A DNA stretch of 35,908 bases, from NCBI GenBank assembly GCA_037131955.1, contig JBAXQC010000024.1, positions 1-35,908 on the forward strand, given 5' to 3'. The stretch's first letter is position 1. Each line of letters starts with the position of its first letter. Made by a program: the position numbers and the translations under genes. Source of the DNA: CAIMMJ01 sp037131955. GTDB taxonomy: Bacteria > Bacteroidota > Bacteroidia > UBA4408. Positions 9,001 to 16,449 of the stretch are shown piece by piece. The notes under the pieces were generated by a model, which saw nothing but the letters and a program-made list of their open reading frames with translations, searched no databases and was not told the origin of the DNA.

Positions 9001-9783
9001 TAAAATAAAAATAAATTCACGAAGCCCAAATAGTATGAGTGAAAACAAGAATACAGATATCCAATTACCAAGCTTAGGAACCAAAAACATTCTAAAAATA
9101 GATATTGCATTAGAAAAGAGAAAAATGGCTATGAGTAAAAGCAATATCGAAAATACTTGATTGAAAATGTTTACTTTAAAAACACTGGGAAAAAGAAAAA
9201 AAGAGCTGCTCTTGTTTTTACAAACTATTTTTATTCCACTATTATTTGCATCTTCTTTTGAAATTTTGAAATCGGAGTTAACGGGTAATGCATTATTAAA
9301 TTTATCTTTTAAAAAATTATTTTTAATAGAAAATTCTTGTTTGATTAATAAGTAGAAATAAAAAGTATAGTCATTTAACTTGTAATTTTTCTTTAAATAC
9401 CACCCATTATTGGTATTAACAACTTCTTCTTGTAGAGAATACTTAGGTAAATCAACCACTTCGTTGCTTGTCCAAAACCACAATTTATTTTCTTTATAAA
9501 TTGAAAAAGAAAATCCATATTCTTGCAAATTTTTTAATTGTTTTTTGTCAAATAAAAAGAATAACTCCCTCCTTGTTTTATTTTGTGGTAGCTTTATTAT
9601 TGAATCGCAAAAGACAGAAAATTGTTGTTCTTTTAAATGAAGTGATTTTTCGAACTTTTGTTTGATTATTTCATTACTGTCTGGATTTCCAAAAAACTTT
9701 GTAGAAAAATAAAAAAACAAAAAGAACAAACAAGATGCAATCAAAAAAACAAATAATCGAAATACAGGTTGTTTTAAATTCAC
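6091..9783 (-). CDS. large multi-sensor histidine kinase with HAMP domain (NtrY-like)
   Basis: A 1230-residue membrane sensor kinase. Visible layout: one TM helix (about 10-30); a first extracytoplasmic region (31-205); a block of some eight TM helices (207-466); a second large soluble region (470-718); TM helices near 719-736 and 756-776; a Cache-like sensor region (777-920) with a TDINVFDNNGLLLASS motif; TM 921-945; HAMP (946-998); a DHp helix pair with the phospho-acceptor His1019 in AHEIKNPLTPMKLS; and a HATPase domain with NLIKNAIQAT, DNGIGI and GTGLGLAMV boxes. The H-box with NPLTP is typical of the NtrY/PhoR-like class. No response regulator is adjacent, so the partner is unknown. A gap of 60 bp separates it from the B12-domain operon. 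Confidence 0.9.
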   Translation of the reverse strand: MNLKQPVFRLFVFLIASCLFFLFFYFSTKFFGNPDSNEIIKQKFEKSLHLKEQQFSVFCDSIIKLPQNKTRRELFFLFDKKQLKNLQEYGFSFSIYKENKLWFWTSNEVVDLPKYSLQEEVVNTNNGWYLKKNYKLNDYTFYFYLLIKQEFSIKNNFLKDKFNNALPVNSDFKISKEDANNSGIKIVCKNKSSSFFLFPSVFKVNIFNQVFSILLLLIAIFLFSNAISIFRMFLVPKLGNWISVFLFSLILFGLREFIFILENSEFINGLDFFNPSYYAFNSYNPSLADLLINVFIIFIIAKELLYSNLKIINKSRFTSIYSIFFFTGIHIAALGCSVLISSLVKDSVINFDLSNFYRLSEFSFIGIFITALIFFTFFTIASFITNQVSQAETNRDFFLVTFSISACIFLLLYFLDYQNYRIIYFSTAYIFLHWIFEKEFFEKEYFSRSIIYILLFAFWGSQILTYESSKKKSILAKNFSDKIASEKDNIAEYLFPEIINKITKDELFQTPFNYNETLNQTKVKKIREKYLNGYWEKFDVKIYVYDTLCRILTKSSSAEIERIDFFENIYTRSENFSGTPNLYYIPAKGKEDKGLLATIKLTFSEEGVTKIQNLFIEFSSKFNSEEIGYPSLLVDKDFIISDDYNQFSYCKYKDGKLVPLSKDIDFKYNLTNDFLSKVEIKNGYFKYKNYNHYINRISKNTFFLVSYPVFSFSQRFNFTSYLFLIYGICFLLFLLLRGKITNLILDFQTLNTRIRWVVILSVFLALTSFGGATILYFNNYFEQESRKKISGKLQNMVMDIGIKFGDETKLSPQNGDYYNYLLSKLYNVFGTDINVFDNNGLLLASSRIKVFDEGILSNVMHTLAYKKMALENESEYVNNEFIGQLNFVSIYVPLFNNENKLLGYIQLPFFNQQQEIQKEILNLVVTLVNIYVLLFVVSGLFSVWLANRITEPLKILKQKFSILSLAKNNDLISYTKKDEIGTLISEYNKMVMALSESVQRLAQSEREGAWREMAKQVAHEIKNPLTPMKLSVQYLQKSLKEDPNNWPKKFDKVSITLIEQIEALNNIANEFSNFAVLPKINLTKINIVNFLEITIHLYQNTPNVVMHFENKIKSKNILVEADREQMLRVFNNLIKNAIQATEKCDTGKIELECSLTNDKNVLIKIIDNGIGIAEENFEKIFVPNFTTKSAGTGLGLAMVKNIIESFGGKVYFESQINKGSTFFIELPLLN

Positions 9784-9805
9784 TTTTTGCCAATTTTTTG
9801 GAACA

Positions 9806-9813
9806 CAAATTTA
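9806..9813 (-). promoter_or_regulatory. candidate -7 box of the histidine kinase gene
   Basis: The minus strand reads TAAATTTG (TAnnTTTG), 22 bp before the ATG, giving a leader of roughly 15-20 nt. The nearest TTG is 26 bp away, longer than usual. Confidence 0.4.
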
Positions 9814-9894
9814 TTAATTAAATGCTTAAACCTTTCTAACAAAATAATTCTCCTCCAATAATCTTAAAAAAATTCAATACGTTTTTTAATTGAA

Positions 9895-9941
9895 TTTTAC
9901 ACACTGAGATAAATTTTACACATTTCCAAAGATGTGCAAAA
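9895..9941. repeat. three DnaA-box-like 9-mers at 19-bp intervals
   Basis: TTTTACACA occurs at 9895-9903 and 9914-9922 (inside longer AATTTTACACA direct repeats), and TTTTGCACA occurs on the minus strand at 9933-9941. All three fit the relaxed DnaA-box consensus TTWTNCACA, and their left edges are exactly 19 bp apart. A degenerate fourth copy (TGTAAAAAA) starts at 9953. They lie in a 290-bp AT-rich intergenic region between the kinase and asparaginase genes. Function as DnaA sites is inferred; binding sites for another regulator are equally possible. Confidence 0.5.
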
Positions 9942-10073
9942 CCATATAAGAATGTAAAAAAATGAGTTACTCTCATAAGAACACAAAAATTCTATATTAA
10001 TTATTGAGGACTTAATTATCCATCCTATTTGCAATTAAAAATTACAATTTCGTTATTTGATAAAAAAAACAAC

Positions 10074-10991
10074 ATGTATTCAATAGCAATTCACGGAGGA
10101 GCAGGTACAATTGATAAATCACTTATGACAAGTGAAAGGGAAAAAGCCTATACCTTGGCACTACAAACTTCTATATTAAAAGGAGAAGAAATTCTAAAAA
10201 AAGGAGGTACAGCAATTGATGCCGTTGCAGCTGCCGTTTGTGAATTAGAAAATCAATCATTGTTTAATGCAGGAAAAGGTTCTGTATTTAATGCTGCTGG
10301 AAAAAACGAAATGGATGCTTCTATCATGGACGGCAATAGTATGCTTGCCGGTGCAGTAGCCGGAATTTGGGGAATAAAAAATCCCGTGCTATTAGCAAAA
10401 GAAGTTATGCTTAAGTCGGAGCATGTGATGATGATGGGAAAAGGAGCCATTGAATTTGCAAAACAACAAAGATTTGAATTATTACCAGATGATTATTTTT
10501 TTGTTGAAGCAAGGTACATTCAACTTTTAGAAGCAAGGAAAGCGGGAGTTATGCAACTAGACCACGCTGATAATAAAAATAAAAAAGGAACAGTTGGTGC
10601 TGTTGCCAAGGATATTCATGGAAATATTGCAGCAGCTACATCAACAGGAGGAATGACAAATAAAAAATTTGGAAGAGTTGGAGATACTCCAATAATTGGT
10701 TCGGGGTGTTATGCAAATAATAATACTTGTGCTATTTCTTGCACCGGTCATGGAGAATATTTTATTAGACAGGTAGTGGCTTATGACATTAGCTGTTTAA
10801 TGGAATATAAGAACCTTAGCCTAGAGGATGCATGCAACGAAGTTGTAAAAAATAAATTAGTAAAAACTGGTGGAGAAGGTGGCCTAATTGGAGTGAATAG
10901 AAATGGAGATGTTTGTTTCTCATTTAACTCACCAGGTATGTACAGAGCTATGATAAAACAGAACGAAGAATTGTTTGTTGGGATTTTTTAA
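10074..10991 (+). CDS. isoaspartyl peptidase / plant-type L-asparaginase
   Basis: A 305-residue Ntn-hydrolase of the asparaginase_2 family, which cleaves beta-aspartyl (isoaspartyl) dipeptides and L-asparagine. It opens with the typical YSIAIHGGAGTI motif. The autocleavage site is the Gly-Thr bond in KKGTVGAVA, with catalytic Thr173 becoming the N-terminus of the beta subunit; substrate-binding RVGDTPIIGSGCYA and TGHGEYF follow. I start it at the ATG at 10074, immediately before the conserved block, rather than at the upstream in-frame TTG at 10029. No signal peptide, so it is cytoplasmic. It ends tail-to-tail with mpl, with overlapping stop codons (TTAA). Confidence 0.92.
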   Translation: MYSIAIHGGAGTIDKSLMTSEREKAYTLALQTSILKGEEILKKGGTAIDAVAAAVCELENQSLFNAGKGSVFNAAGKNEMDASIMDGNSMLAGAVAGIWGIKNPVLLAKEVMLKSEHVMMMGKGAIEFAKQQRFELLPDDYFFVEARYIQLLEARKAGVMQLDHADNKNKKGTVGAVAKDIHGNIAAATSTGGMTNKKFGRVGDTPIIGSGCYANNNTCAISCTGHGEYFIRQVVAYDISCLMEYKNLSLEDACNEVVKNKLVKTGGEGGLIGVNRNGDVCFSFNSPGMYRAMIKQNEELFVGIF

Positions 10992-12346
10992 TCCAATAAT
11001 AAATCTGCTAATTCCTCCATTTTTATTCCGTCAAAATTACCCGATGTCATCATCAAAAAAACAGTGTCTTTTCCTTTTAGTTTTTTAAGTGATTCAACCA
11101 TTTCTTTTGAATTAGTAAACACTTTTACTTTTTCGTTCTTAAACGAATCTTTCACTTCTTGCGGATTAATTGCTTCTAGCTTTTTGTGCTCTATAGTATG
11201 AGGATTAAAGTAAACATAAGGAATATCGGCTTCATCCATTGCTCCATGATACTGTTCTAAAAACTCTTTTTTTAAACTACTAAATGTATGTAGCTCCATA
11301 CAAGCAATTAATTTACGTTCTTTAAACTGTTCCTTTACTGCTTTTGTTGTTGCTTTTAACTTTGAAGGTGAATGTGCAAAGTCAAAATAGAAAACAGAAT
11401 TATTGTTTTCTTTTATTTTTTGTAGTCTTTTTGCTGCTCCTTCAAAGGTGGCAATTGCACTGTAAAAATCAACTTCATTTATTCCGCACAACATACAAAT
11501 TTGTTTTGCACCGGAAATATTGGCTAGGTTATGTTCTCCAAAAACTTTAACTGGTAATTTCCCTAATGGGGTAATTAAAAAAGTAATGTTATCCTCTATC
11601 TCATAAGGATGTACGTTATAAGCATATTTGTTTTTATTTAATGATTTTGAAGCAATTTCGTTTAAGGTAGTGTCATTTTTATAGTAAACCAAACTGCCCT
11701 CATTTTCTATGCAATCAATAAAAATTTTAAACTGCTCCACATAGTTTTCCCATGTTGGAAAAACATTTATGTGGTCCCAAGCAATTCCGCTAATTAGTGC
11801 AATATTGGGATGATACAAATGGAACTTTGGTCTTAAATCAAGCGGTGAAGTTAAGTATTCATCACCTTCTATTACTGCAAATTTTGACGTTTGAGAAAAC
11901 TTAACCATGTTAGTAAATCCCTTGAGTTGTGCACCTACCAAAAAGTCTGTTGCAATATTATTTTCAGCAAACACATGCAAAATCATAGAAGTAATACTTG
12001 TTTTTCCATGACTACCTCCTATTACAATTCGTATTTTATTTTTGGTGGCTTCGTAAACAAACTCTGGATACGAGAATATCTTCAAACCTAATTCTTGTGC
12101 TTTTAATAGTTCCGGATTGTCTTTTCTTGCATGCATTCCAAGAATTACCCCATCAATTTGGGCAGTTATTTTTTGCGGAAACCAGCCTATATTTTCAGGC
12201 AGCAATCCTTTTGCTTGTAATCTAGATTTTGATGGATCATTTATTTCGTCGTCTGAACCGGTTATTGTATACCCTTCGTCGTGCAAAGCCAGCGCTAAAT
12301 TGTGCATTGCTGCACCTCCTATTGCAATAAAATGATAATGCTGCAT
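10988..12346 (-). CDS. mpl: UDP-N-acetylmuramate:L-Ala-gamma-D-Glu-meso-DAP ligase (Mpl)
   Basis: A 452-residue Mur-ligase family enzyme that joins recycled murein tripeptide to UDP-MurNAc. The N-terminal Rossmann segment HFIAIGGAAMHNLALAL matches Mpl rather than MurC (where GIGG.GM is usual). The ATP-binding P-loop is GGSHGKTSIT (about 110-119), followed by the EGDEY motif and the central SGIAWDHINVF, with a Mur-ligase C domain containing YFDFAHSPSKLKAT. The frame extends upstream to a TTG at 12421, but that extension runs through the terminator of the preceding gene, so I use the ATG at 12344-12346 directly before the conserved start. Its presence implies cell-wall recycling with meso-DAP peptidoglycan. 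Confidence 0.92.
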   Translation of the reverse strand: MQHYHFIAIGGAAMHNLALALHDEGYTITGSDDEINDPSKSRLQAKGLLPENIGWFPQKITAQIDGVILGMHARKDNPELLKAQELGLKIFSYPEFVYEATKNKIRIVIGGSHGKTSITSMILHVFAENNIATDFLVGAQLKGFTNMVKFSQTSKFAVIEGDEYLTSPLDLRPKFHLYHPNIALISGIAWDHINVFPTWENYVEQFKIFIDCIENEGSLVYYKNDTTLNEIASKSLNKNKYAYNVHPYEIEDNITFLITPLGKLPVKVFGEHNLANISGAKQICMLCGINEVDFYSAIATFEGAAKRLQKIKENNNSVFYFDFAHSPSKLKATTKAVKEQFKERKLIACMELHTFSSLKKEFLEQYHGAMDEADIPYVYFNPHTIEHKKLEAINPQEVKDSFKNEKVKVFTNSKEMVESLKKLKGKDTVFLMMTSGNFDGIKMEELADLLLD

Positions 12347-12377
12347 TGTATTTTTTTTATGATACAATTTTAAGGAT

Positions 12378-12412
12378 AAAAAAAAATCGGAATACCCAGA
12401 GGCATTCCGATT
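12378..12412 (-). terminator. rho-independent terminator of the SpoIIE-phosphatase gene
   Basis: A 9-bp stem (AATCGGAAT at 12385-12393 pairing with ATTCCGATT at 12404-12412), 10-nt loop, followed on the minus strand by a T run (12378-12386). It separates the phosphatase gene from mpl and lies just before the mpl ATG. Confidence 0.8.
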
Positions 12413-12442
12413 AATCAACAAAAATTTGTTAGTGATGTATTC

Positions 12443-14368
12443 CTAAAGCGTAAATCCAATTAAAAGCATGTCATCTACTTGGGCTTCTGAACCTTGCCAC
12501 TCTGACATTTTATTGATAAAAAATTCTTTTTGAGTACTTAAATCTAATTGTGCTCCTTCTAAAATCCAATTTCTAAAGTTTATTGGCCTAAGTTTTTTTC
12601 CTGTGGCTTCACCAAACTGGTCAGTAATGCCATCGGTAAATAAATATATAGTGTCGCCTTGGTTTAGCGTAACATTAAAACTCGTAAATTGTCTTTCGCT
12701 GTTGCTATGAAATCCTCCTAAAGAGCCTTTATCAAGTTTTATTTCTTCAATTTTACTATCGGCATTTCTGTAAATATAAACAGGGCGATTTGCAGCAGCA
12801 ATAACTACATTGCCTGTTGCTTTATCTATTCTGCACAAACTAATGTCCATTCCATCGTTATTGTCTATTTCGGAAAGGTCCTGACGTAAGGATTTTTTTA
12901 TTTCTAAATTTAACAATCTTAACAACTCATTAGGTTCAATGTCTCTGTTGGCATTTACTAATTCGTTGAGCAAAGTATTACCAATCATGCTCATAAAAGC
13001 ACCTGGTACTCCATGACCAGTGCAATCTACAGCGGCGATGTATGAATGAGAATCGGAATTAAAATACCAGTAAAAATCTCCACTTACCATGTTCACTGGA
13101 TTTAATAATAAAAAGTGATTGGGAAGCGTTTCATCAATTTCTTCTTTGCGAGGCAAAATAGCCTGTTGAATTTTGCTTGCGTAAGATAAACTTGAAGTTA
13201 AATCTTTATTGATGATTTCAATTTCTGATTTCTGTTGAGAAATTTTATCGTGAGCTTGCTGAAGAACAACATTTTTTAGTTTAAAAATTTCGTTTTCTTT
13301 CAACACTTCTTCCATATCAAACTTTAATTGAAGTCCTTGAACTCTTGTTTTACCGCGTTCTTCAATCATTTTTTTCTCTAATGCAAAATGCAGTTTATTG
13401 TAATGCAATGCTTTTTCAAATTCTTTTAATTGCTCAAAAGCTAGTGCATAAGACTGGTACACCATTAAAAGAATCTGATTTGATTTTAATTTTTCGGCAA
13501 TCACAAATGCTTCATCCAATAAGAATATTGCATGTTCTGGCTGACCCATTTCTAAAAACAATCTCCCTTTGCTTTTAAGAATATTTGCAACTATATCCTC
13601 ATTGTTTAATTCTTTAGATTTTTCTAATGCTTCTTCAAATAAATTAAATGCAAAATTAAATTGGCGAAGTTTTGTTTTAAGAATAGCTCTGGAAGCTAGG
13701 GTATAAACTTCTAATTTTACATCGCTTAATTCAATGGATTGTGCAGTTGCTTTTTTAAGAAAAATACCAGCTTCACCCAACTGATCTGCCCATGTAAGAA
13801 TGTTTCCTAATTCAAAATTTGCTTCAGCAATTTCTCTGGGTCTTTCAAATTTTTCAGATATCTCTAAAAACTTTCTAAAGTGAGTAATGGCTGTATCAAA
13901 ATCTCTTGTTGACTTAAAGGCAAGTCCAATGTTGTGATGCAGGTTACCTTTGTAATATTCAAGGGCAAGATTATTTGAAGCAAGGTTTAGAGCCTCAAAA
14001 TAAATTTGCAAGGCCATTTCAAAATCTTCTAAATCGTGGTAAATTTTCCCTGATAATTCAAGGCATTTTAATAATATTAAAGGTTTTGTTTCTTTTTTTA
14101 ATAGCTTTTGTGCCTCATCAAGCAAAATTAAAGCTTGCTGATAATTTTTGTCGGCATAGTGTATGGTTGAAAGGTAATACAAACTCTGACCAATATTTGC
14201 ATTGTTTCTTAACTCTCTAGAAAGAGCTAAACCATTTAAAACCTCTGATTTATCGAGTTTTTGATTTTTCGCAGTTTTTTTTGAAAAATCAGCAAAAAGT
14301 CTAACCAACTCTAGTGAAGGAAGTTCAGCTGTTAAATTTGGTTGTTCAATGTGTAGAGATTCACTCAT
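12443..14368 (-). CDS. TPR-repeat serine phosphatase, SpoIIE/PP2C type
   Basis: A 641-residue cytoplasmic protein with no signal peptide or TM helix. Residues about 55-335 are tandem tetratricopeptide repeats (A/L-rich helix pairs such as DFDTAITHFRKFLEISEKF). Residues 340-410 form a coiled-coil linker. Residues 415-641 are a SpoIIE-type PP2C phosphatase domain with metal-binding Asp431 (SGDFYW) and Asp448 (AAVDCTGHGVPGAFMS), then LFTDGITDQF near the end. Such proteins dephosphorylate Ser/Thr targets, often anti-anti-sigma factors, in response to partners bound by the TPRs. No partner kinase or STAS gene is next to it. It has its own terminator, and a possible promoter box lies within about 10 bp of the start codon. 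Confidence 0.9.
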   Translation of the reverse strand: MSESLHIEQPNLTAELPSLELVRLFADFSKKTAKNQKLDKSEVLNGLALSRELRNNANIGQSLYYLSTIHYADKNYQQALILLDEAQKLLKKETKPLILLKCLELSGKIYHDLEDFEMALQIYFEALNLASNNLALEYYKGNLHHNIGLAFKSTRDFDTAITHFRKFLEISEKFERPREIAEANFELGNILTWADQLGEAGIFLKKATAQSIELSDVKLEVYTLASRAILKTKLRQFNFAFNLFEEALEKSKELNNEDIVANILKSKGRLFLEMGQPEHAIFLLDEAFVIAEKLKSNQILLMVYQSYALAFEQLKEFEKALHYNKLHFALEKKMIEERGKTRVQGLQLKFDMEEVLKENEIFKLKNVVLQQAHDKISQQKSEIEIINKDLTSSLSYASKIQQAILPRKEEIDETLPNHFLLLNPVNMVSGDFYWYFNSDSHSYIAAVDCTGHGVPGAFMSMIGNTLLNELVNANRDIEPNELLRLLNLEIKKSLRQDLSEIDNNDGMDISLCRIDKATGNVVIAAANRPVYIYRNADSKIEEIKLDKGSLGGFHSNSERQFTSFNVTLNQGDTIYLFTDGITDQFGEATGKKLRPINFRNWILEGAQLDLSTQKEFFINKMSEWQGSEAQVDDMLLIGFTL

Positions 14369-14373
14369 AAATA

Positions 14374-14381
14374 CAAATTTA
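14374..14381 (-). promoter_or_regulatory. candidate -7 box close to the SpoIIE-phosphatase start
   Basis: The minus strand reads TAAATTTG, only 5 bp before the ATG at 14366-14368. If used, the transcript would be leaderless or nearly so. No -33 TTG is seen. Confidence 0.35.
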
Positions 14382-14447
14382 TTTGAAATGTGAGGTTGAT
14401 ACGTTACTTGTTATAGTAAAGGTTACAAAAAGTTAAATTCTTTTATG

Positions 14448-14455
14448 TATTTTCG
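14448..14455 (+). promoter_or_regulatory. candidate -7 box of sucC
   Basis: TATTTTCG, a one-base variant of TAnnTTTG, lies 23 bp before the sucC ATG. The same variant occurs at 32911-32918 before the Fe-S oxidoreductase gene. No clear -33 TTG is present. Confidence 0.35.
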
Positions 14456-14478
14456 CCACACTTTAGCATAAACAAACT

Positions 14479-15690
14479 ATGAACATACACGAATATCAAG
14501 GTAAAGCCATTCTAAAAAGCTTTGGCGTATCCATCCAAGAAGGAATAGTTGCAGACAGTCCTTCGGCTGCAGTAGAGGCGGCAAAAAAATTACAAGCAGA
14601 CACCGGAACAGGTTGGTGGGTAATAAAAGCCCAAATACATGCCGGAGGCAGAGGAAAAGGAAAAATTGTTGGTACAGAGCAAAGAGGAGTTGCACTTGCA
14701 AAAAATCTTGATGAGGTTTCTACTATTGCAAAAAACATTTTAGGAAATACTCTAGTTACCATTCAAACTGGTGATGCAGGAAAACAAGTAAATAAAATTT
14801 TAGTGGCCCAAGATGTATATTATCCAGGAGCATCGCCCACCAAAGAATTTTACATGAGTGTTCTTTTAGATAGAACAAAAGGAAGAAATATAATTATGTA
14901 TTCTACCGAAGGAGGAATGAACATCGAAGATGTTGCTCACGATACACCTCATTTAATTTTTAAAGAAGAAATTGATCCAAGAGTTGGATTACAACCTTTT
15001 CAGGCAAGAAAAGTGGCTTTTAATTTAGGTTTGTCTGGCGAAGCATTTAAACAGATGGTAAAATTTGTAACCAATTTATACAAAGCTTACGACACAATTG
15101 ATGCTGCAATGTTTGAAATTAATCCTGTTTTTAAAACTTCCGACGACAAAATTATTGCAGTTGACACCAAATTATCTTTTGATGAAAATGCTTTGTATCG
15201 TCATCCAGATTATGCAGCATTAAGAGATAAAACAGAAGAAGACCCTACAGAAGTAGAAGCAGGAGAGTTTAATCTTAATTATGTTAAGCTAGACGGCAAT
15301 GTTGGTTGCATGGTAAATGGCGCAGGATTAGCTATGGCAACAATGGATATTATTAAATTAAGTGGCGGAGAACCTGCCAACTTTTTAGATGTTGGAGGAA
15401 CTGCAAATGCACAAAGAGTAGAACAAGCGTTTAGAATTATTTTAAAAGACGAAAACGTAAAAGCAATTCTTGTGAACATTTTTGGTGGAATTGTACGCTG
15501 CGATAGAGTGGCACAAGGAATTGTAGATGCTTACAAAAACATGGGAACTATAAATATTCCAATAATTGTTAGATTGCAAGGAACAAATGCTGTTGAAGCA
15601 AAAAAGATTATTGACGATTCTGGCTTAAAAGTTTTCTCCGCTATTGCGCTGCAAGAAGCAGCCGATTTGGTTAAAAAAGTATTAGCATAG
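14479..15690 (+). CDS. sucC: succinate-CoA ligase (ADP-forming) subunit beta
   Basis: A 403-residue ATP-grasp subunit of the TCA-cycle enzyme that interconverts succinyl-CoA and succinate with ATP formation. It starts MNIHEYQGKAILKSFGV, as in almost all SucC. It contains the glycine-rich KAQIHAGGRGKGKIVG ATP-grasp loop, the FEINPVF metal-binding segment, and the C-terminal CoA-ligase domain with FLDVGGTA and VNIFGGIVRCDRVAQGI. Length is slightly above the E. coli protein (388), due to insertions. The alpha subunit (sucD) is not adjacent and must lie elsewhere, which is usual in Bacteroidota. A strong terminator follows. Confidence 0.97.
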   Translation: MNIHEYQGKAILKSFGVSIQEGIVADSPSAAVEAAKKLQADTGTGWWVIKAQIHAGGRGKGKIVGTEQRGVALAKNLDEVSTIAKNILGNTLVTIQTGDAGKQVNKILVAQDVYYPGASPTKEFYMSVLLDRTKGRNIIMYSTEGGMNIEDVAHDTPHLIFKEEIDPRVGLQPFQARKVAFNLGLSGEAFKQMVKFVTNLYKAYDTIDAAMFEINPVFKTSDDKIIAVDTKLSFDENALYRHPDYAALRDKTEEDPTEVEAGEFNLNYVKLDGNVGCMVNGAGLAMATMDIIKLSGGEPANFLDVGGTANAQRVEQAFRIILKDENVKAILVNIFGGIVRCDRVAQGIVDAYKNMGTINIPIIVRLQGTNAVEAKKIIDDSGLKVFSAIALQEAADLVKKVLA

Positions 15691-15710
15691 TTTTTTAAAT
15701 CCTCATAAAG

Positions 15711-15744
15711 CAAAAGGAACTTCTTTAGGTTCCTTTTGTTTTTT
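15711..15744 (+). terminator. rho-independent terminator of sucC
   Basis: A perfect 10-bp stem (CAAAAGGAAC at 15711-15720 pairing with GTTCCTTTTG at 15729-15738), 8-nt loop, then T6. It lies 20 bp after the sucC stop. Confidence 0.9.
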
Positions 15745-15765
15745 AATCACATTTTTAATAAGAAT

Positions 15766-16449
15766 ATGTTTGGTCATTACACGTATTTGTTTCTGAATTT
15801 AATTTCTGTGTTTTTTCCTTTTATCCTGAGTTTTGATAAAAAAGTTGCCTTTTATAAAAGTTGGAAAGAACTCTTTACCGGAATTTTTATTGTTGGAGTA
15901 TTCTTTATTGTTTGGGATGTTTTATTTACAAAGTATAGTGTGTGGAGTTTTAATAAGGATTATATCTTGGGAATATATTTTTGGGGATTGCCTTTAGAGG
16001 AAATTTTATTTTTTATTTGTGTTCCTTATGCCAGTGTTTTTATTTATGAATGCTATCGCATTTATTTCAGTTTTAGAGTATCTCCCAAAATAATAGATTG
16101 GTTTTGTCAAGGAGGAGGATTTTTTTTATTGTTTCTTTCATTTTTATCCTTTAATAAAGCTTATACATTTTACAACTGCTTTTTTGGTGGATTGCTATTG
16201 CTTTCTCATCATTTTATAATAAAAGCAGCATATATGTCGCATTTTATAATTTCCTATTTAATACACTTGATTCCTTTTTTAATAATAAATGGAATTCTAA
16301 CCGCAATTCCTGTAGTTATTTATAACAACGACGAAAATTTAGGAAAAAGAATTTATACCATACCCATAGAAGACACAGTTTATGCACTAACCATGTTGCT
16401 TGGAGTTGTATCTATAATGGAGTATTTAAGAAAAAAAGTTAAAGACTAG
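15766..16449 (+). CDS. lycopene cyclase-domain membrane protein (CarR/CrtYcd type)
   Basis: A 227-residue protein with about 6-7 TM helices. It holds two copies of the CarR-type lycopene cyclase unit, each with the acidic PxE(E/D) motif: P76-L-E-E79 in WGLPLEEILFF and P200-I-E-D203 in TIPIEDTVYAL. In actinobacteria the two units are separate subunits (CrtYc and CrtYd); in Bacteroidota they are commonly fused, as here. The enzyme forms beta-ionone rings on lycopene to give beta-carotene-type pigments. No crtB, crtI or crtZ is beside it. I use the ATG at 15766, because the in-frame TTG at 15736 lies in the sucC terminator. Its stop abuts that of fabD tail to tail with no spacer. Confidence 0.85.
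   Translation: MFGHYTYLFLNLISVFFPFILSFDKKVAFYKSWKELFTGIFIVGVFFIVWDVLFTKYSVWSFNKDYILGIYFWGLPLEEILFFICVPYASVFIYECYRIYFSFRVSPKIIDWFCQGGGFFLLFLSFLSFNKAYTFYNCFFGGLLLLSHHFIIKAAYMSHFIISYLIHLIPFLIINGILTAIPVVIYNNDENLGKRIYTIPIEDTVYALTMLLGVVSIMEYLRKKVKD

Noticed and set aside
9869..9898. AAAATTCAAT / ATTGAATTTT inverted repeat as a terminator
   Set aside because: It lies upstream of both flanking divergent genes, so there is no transcript for it to end; it is nearly all A/T and may be chance or part of a regulatory region.
11998..12335. Overlapping plus-strand open frames opposite mpl
   Set aside because: They are shadows of the Mur-ligase coding sequence with no family resemblance.
12347..12421. N-terminal extension of Mpl to a TTG
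   Set aside because: It runs through the terminator of the upstream gene and precedes the conserved start motif.
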